Source: Ophiocordyceps camponoti-saundersi (nom. inval.)
Taxonomy: Eukaryota > Ascomycota > Sordariomycetes > Hypocreales > Ophiocordycipitaceae
Reading direction: 5' to 3'
DNA length: 19,801 bases
Assembly (NCBI GenBank): GCA_003339415.1
Contig: PDHQ01000026.1
Coordinates: forward strand, 239,207 to 259,007
The position numbers were made by a program, and so were the translations under genes. The notes under the pieces are model-generated. The model was not told the origin of the DNA. It did no database searches and saw only the letters and a program-made list of their open reading frames with translations. Position 1 is the first letter of the stretch; each line of letters opens with the position of its first letter. Of this stretch, positions 19,341 through 19,801 are shown in pieces.

Positions 19341-19801
19341 TACTAGTATCTAGTATTTAAATTACGGCTAAACCTCGGAAGGTTAAATACCGGATAATAA
19401 GATAAGATAATAAAGATAAGAATAACGAATAAAATTCCTAGGATAAGAAGAACGGTTAGAGACGGTTAAAAACGGAAAGAAATATTAGCTATTATAAATA
19501 AAGAATTATCTATTATAATTTATTATTAGCCTAGAAGCTAATAGAATATAATAGAATAGAATAAAGCTATTTTATTCGCTAAAGGATATAGTAGATTTAA
19601 AATTAAGGGTTAATTTCAAAGTAGGAATTTAATTTTAAAATAAAAGAATATAATAGAAGGAAATAGAATAAGACAAAGCTATTCTATTTGCTAGTATATT
19701 TATAATATAAAGCTTCTACGGTATTCTATAGCTTTCTAGCTAGCTTATATAATTAGATAGTTTCTTAGAGAAGGAAAACTATAAAAGGAAGGCTTCCTTC
19801 C
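19341..19801. other. Unidentified RIP-type AT-rich DNA at the window edge
   Basis: Sequence character changes near 19340. I see no coding motif. The stretch is purine-rich on the + strand between 19385 and 19480 and contains a degenerate direct repeat (19543-19581 and 19645-19693). It may be another element inserted in, or next to, the Tc1/mariner remnant, continuing beyond the window. Confidence 0.4.
19543..19693. repeat. Two degenerate direct repeats of about 39 and 49 bp
   Basis: Both copies begin AGAATATAATAGAA and end with a form of AAGCTATTYTATTYGCTA. The first spans 19543-19581, the second 19645-19693 with an internal 10-bp extension. The differences in the shared 3' part are transitions, as in the other RIP repeats. 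Confidence 0.6.

Overview
The window looks like nuclear DNA of a filamentous ascomycete (Pezizomycotina). Most of it is a retrotransposon nest destroyed by repeat-induced point mutation (RIP). Two kinds of DNA alternate. Positions 1-897 and about 17184-18636 have normal dinucleotides, many homopolymers and microsatellites, and no convincing gene. Positions 898-17183 and 18637-19801 are extremely AT-rich and almost devoid of CpA/TpG. Every reading frame there is broken by TAA/TAG, the expected products of C-to-T change in Gln and Trp codons, so the coding regions were read by treating those stops as former Gln/Trp.

The main object is a nest of two full-length LTR retrotransposons. The outer one (898-17183, + strand) is Gypsy-type, with 206-bp LTRs and a 5-bp target duplication GAAAG. 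It carries gag (RG-rich stretch and zinc knuckle), protease, reverse transcriptase and an integrase with DD35E spacing. After pol comes a further 597-codon frame (15045-16835) of unknown function. Its gag-protease frame was split by the inner element (3491-10435, - strand), which is Copia-type: 276-bp LTRs with remnant TG...CA ends, target duplication GTAAG, and order gag-PR-IN-RT-RNase H. Removing the inner element and one GTAAG copy leaves an outer element of about 9.3 kb whose gag-protease frame is continuous. At the 3' end of the Copia element, on the opposite strand to its polyprotein, lies a possible Cys/His-rich frame (about 4510-5030).

The right end (18637 to the window end) holds a RIP-mutated Tc1/mariner-type transposase remnant on the - strand with one visible terminal repeat. 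It is interrupted near 19340, followed by unidentified AT-rich DNA.

Nothing here can be expressed as an intact protein. The main interest lies in (i) the extra 3' frame of the Gypsy element, preceded by its own pyrimidine-rich leader, (ii) the opposite-strand Cys/His-rich frame in the Copia element, and (iii) the RIP pattern: almost all surviving CpA sites are GCA/TGC, LTR copies differ only by transitions, and many of those differences are CG-to-TA pairs. All coordinates and counts were derived by eye. Edges of coding remnants are approximate unless stated; LTR and target-duplication edges are exact matches.
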